This document shows, piece after piece, positions 62,069 through 64,000 of a DNA stretch of 64,000 nucleotides. The notes beneath the pieces are model-generated. The model saw only the letters and a list, made by a program, of their open reading frames with translations, made no database searches and was not told the origin of the DNA. Position 1 is the stretch's first letter. Each line of letters begins with the position of its first letter. This DNA comes from Nodosilinea nodulosa PCC 7104. GTDB taxonomy: Bacteria > Cyanobacteriota > Cyanobacteriia > Phormidesmidales > Phormidesmidaceae. The DNA lies in NCBI RefSeq assembly GCF_000309385.1, contig NZ_JH976537.1, forward strand, positions 3,068,815 to 3,132,814, in the 5' to 3' direction. A program made the position numbers and the translations under genes.

Positions 62069-63388
62069 ATGGCTTTGCTCTCAGCGACCGCTGATCTGCC
62101 TTCTCGCCTGGTGTCGCCCACTATTCGTCGTCTGCCTAACGGCCTTACGGTCATTGCCGAGCAAATGCCCCTGGAGGTTGTCAACCTGAGCCTTTGGTTA
62201 CGGGTGGGTTCAGCCGTTGAAGATGACGCCATCAACGGCATGGCTCACTTCCTGGAGCACATGATTTTTAAGGGAACCCAGCAGCTGCGATGCGGCGAAT
62301 TTGAGCGCCGGGTAGAAGAACGGGGCGCCTTTACCAATGCGGCCACCAGCCAAGATTACACTAAGTACTACATCACCACGGCGCCCCAGGATTTTGTAGC
62401 GCTGGCTCCGCTGCAAATTCAGATGGTGATGGCACCCCGGCTCAGTGATGACGATTTTGAACGCGAGCGCCCGGTTATCTTAGAAGAAATTCGCCGTGCC
62501 GACGACAACCCTCGCCGCCGCACCTATGCCCGCACTATGGAACTGGCGTTTGAGCGCCTGCCCTACCGTCGCCCTGTGCTGGGCCCAACGGCGGTGGTAG
62601 AGACGCTAACCCCAGGGCAAATGCGTGAGTTTCATGGCACCTGGTATCAGCCCCAGAGCATGACGGCGGTGGCGGTGGGCAATCTGCCGGTAGAAACGCT
62701 GATGGCCACGGTGGCCGAGGGGTTTGAGCAGGCCATGGCTCAGCGCTCCCCCGCCCCGCATACCCCCGACTCGATCGCTCGGTTTAGATCCCTGGTGCCC
62801 GGTGATTTGGAGGCTCCCTTCGAGACCGTAAAGCGGGCTGTACATTGCGATTCCTCCCTGACCCAGGCGCGGCTGGTGATGGCCTGGCGAGTGCCTGGGG
62901 TAGCGCAGCTAGAGGACACCTACGGCCTGGATATCCTGGCTTCGATTTTAGGGCGGGGCCTGACCTCGCGGCTGGTGCGCGACCTGCGGGAGGAGCGCAA
63001 GCTGGTAACCAGCATTAGCTGTAGCAATATGACCCTGGCCCACCAGGGGGTGTTTATGGTGCTGGCCCAGCTGCCTGTGGAACATCTGGCGGCGGTGGAA
63101 GCGGCGATCGCCCAGCACATAGCCACGGTGACCCAGCAGCCGGTGAGTCAGGCGGAGCTGTGCCGGGTGCAGACCCAGGTGGCCAATCGGTTTATCTTTG
63201 CCAACGAAACCCCAAGCGATCGGGCTGGTTTGTATGGCTACTACCACACGCTCACGGGCGACATTGCCGAAGGTATCAACTACCCTGCCTACATCCAGAG
63301 CCTTGGGGTAGAAGAGGTGCTGCGGGCGGCCCAGAGCCATTTGTCAAGGCATGCCTACGGGGTTGTCACCCTCCAGCCAGCAGCGTAG
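62069..63388 (+). CDS. M16-family zinc metallopeptidase (processing-peptidase-like)
   Basis: This is a 439-residue M16 protein. The inverted zinc motif HxxEH is H60-F-L-E63-H64, with the third ligand glutamate in the EEIRRADDNP region, and the ATSQDYTKYY and GCE/FERR helix stretch typical of active (beta-type) subunits. A C-terminal R/Y stretch fits (ANETPSDRAGLYGYYHTLTG). No signal peptide. M16 proteins in cyanobacteria often come as two adjacent copies; only one is here. ATG 62069 is chosen over a TTG five codons earlier. The next gene starts 12 bases after its stop. Confidence 0.88.
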   Translation: MALLSATADLPSRLVSPTIRRLPNGLTVIAEQMPLEVVNLSLWLRVGSAVEDDAINGMAHFLEHMIFKGTQQLRCGEFERRVEERGAFTNAATSQDYTKYYITTAPQDFVALAPLQIQMVMAPRLSDDDFERERPVILEEIRRADDNPRRRTYARTMELAFERLPYRRPVLGPTAVVETLTPGQMREFHGTWYQPQSMTAVAVGNLPVETLMATVAEGFEQAMAQRSPAPHTPDSIARFRSLVPGDLEAPFETVKRAVHCDSSLTQARLVMAWRVPGVAQLEDTYGLDILASILGRGLTSRLVRDLREERKLVTSISCSNMTLAHQGVFMVLAQLPVEHLAAVEAAIAQHIATVTQQPVSQAELCRVQTQVANRFIFANETPSDRAGLYGYYHTLTGDIAEGINYPAYIQSLGVEEVLRAAQSHLSRHAYGVVTLQPAA

Positions 63389-63400
63389 TTCGAGGGAATT

Positions 63401-64000
63401 ATGTGGACCGCGATCGCCCAGCACATTGGCGCTAAAATCGGCACCAGCTTCGCCATCGCCGACCGGCGATCGGTGGGGGGTGGTTGCATCAACCAGGCCT
63501 ACCAGGTGAGCGACGGCCATCAGTCGTTTTTTCTCAAGCTCAACCAGGCTTCGCAGGTGGCGATGTTTGAGGCCGAAGCCCTGGGTTTGAAGGAGATGTA
63601 CGACAGCCAGACGATTCGGGTTCCCAAACCCATCTGCTGGGGAACCGCCGATGGGTCGGCCTACATTGCCCTGGAGTGGCTGGAGCTGGGTGGCGGCGGC
63701 GACGCCTGGGGCCGAATGGGGGAAGCCCTGGCCGCTATGCACCGGGTGACCAGCGATCGCGGCTTCGGCTGGCACCAGGGCAACACCATTGGCGCAACGC
63801 CGCAGCCCAATCCCTGGACGGCTACCTGGCTGGAGTTCTATCGCGAGCACCGCCTGCGCCACCAGTTTCGCCTGGCCGGTCGTCGGGGCGGGCGTTTTCC
63901 GCGCCAGCATGAGCTGCTGATGGCGCTGCCCGATTTGCTGGCGAACCACAACCCAGCTCCGGCCCTGGTCCATGGCGATCTGTGGTCGGGCAACGCGGCG
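63401..64000 (+). CDS. Fructosamine/ketosamine-3-kinase family protein, 5' part
   Basis: The first 200 codons are open to the window edge. The start ATG has GAGGGA just upstream. Features of the family: SVGGGCINQAYQVSDGHQSF (nucleotide loop), FFLKLNQ (lysine), EAEALGLKEM and, near residues 187-196, ALVHGDLWSG with the catalytic HGD. Such kinases phosphorylate sugar amines on glycated proteins, repairing them. The C-terminal part lies outside the window. It follows the M16 gene by 12 bases, probably as one transcript. Confidence 0.88.
   Translation, partial: MWTAIAQHIGAKIGTSFAIADRRSVGGGCINQAYQVSDGHQSFFLKLNQASQVAMFEAEALGLKEMYDSQTIRVPKPICWGTADGSAYIALEWLELGGGGDAWGRMGEALAAMHRVTSDRGFGWHQGNTIGATPQPNPWTATWLEFYREHRLRHQFRLAGRRGGRFPRQHELLMALPDLLANHNPAPALVHGDLWSGNAA

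Noticed and set aside
1..64000. tRNA, rRNA or CRISPR loci
   Set aside because: I looked for T-loop patterns (GGTTCRANNC), rRNA-like stretches and spaced direct repeats and found none that could be supported.

Overview
The window is chromosomal DNA of a filamentous, probably Leptolyngbya/Nodosilinea/Phormidium-like cyanobacterium. The evidence is the frequent HIP1 octamer (GCGATCGC), high GC content, chlorophyll synthesis (chlM), NDH-1 subunit NdhD, the ferredoxin-thioredoxin reductase variable chain, a PTPA-CTERM protein and the hmp motility cluster. There is no rRNA gene, no tRNA I can recognise, no CRISPR array and no transposase. Most of the window is core genome with lineage-specific inserts.

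Layout. 1-5.7 kb holds a type IV pilus chemotaxis cluster (hmpA-B-C-D leftwards, running off the window) with hmpF divergent to it. 5.7-9 kb has small conserved proteins and a TM0106-type nuclease split by a frameshift. 9.3-14.9 kb carries a C-DES-like cysteine/cystine lyase, mnmG, an SDR, an M28 peptidase and a convergent M23 peptidase. 15-18.8 kb has a PlsY/PEP-synthase-like fusion and a membrane coiled-coil protein. 19.3-20.4 kb has a Trypco1-like protein and a 2TM protein.

20.6-24 kb is the most informative locus. A guanidine-I riboswitch overlaps an intrinsic terminator in front of a nickel-type guanidine hydrolase gene (gdmH). HypA/HypB-type nickel chaperones (ghaA, ghaB) lie downstream on the same strand, and two overlapping small genes of unknown function sit between them. 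This reads as a guanidine-induced nitrogen assimilation and detoxification unit. The HypA/HypB pair there probably serves GdmH and not a hydrogenase.

24-34 kb: cobM, a MOSC protein, hemW, serA-prmA, a DUF39 homocysteine-synthesis protein, and TPR and membrane proteins. 34-44 kb: an rRNA pseudouridine synthase, a zinc-ribbon PP2C phosphatase, thrS, an SLH protein, thrB, ndhD, a 55-residue zinc-ribbon protein and a YedY-like molybdoprotein. 44-52.4 kb: a GAF-LuxR regulator, a PTPA-CTERM protein, a DUF697 GTPase, a DICT-GAF histidine kinase and amt with a candidate NtcA box. 52.8-64 kb: purE, chlM, a DUF423 protein, ftrV, a cytosolic solute-binding-like protein whose gene tail overlaps a PAS-GAF-GGDEF-EAL protein, a GH24 lysozyme, an M16 peptidase and the start of a fructosamine-kinase-family gene.

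Nitrogen is a recurring theme (guanidine hydrolase, Amt). The functional assignments rest on motif reading and remembered family features, not on database searches.
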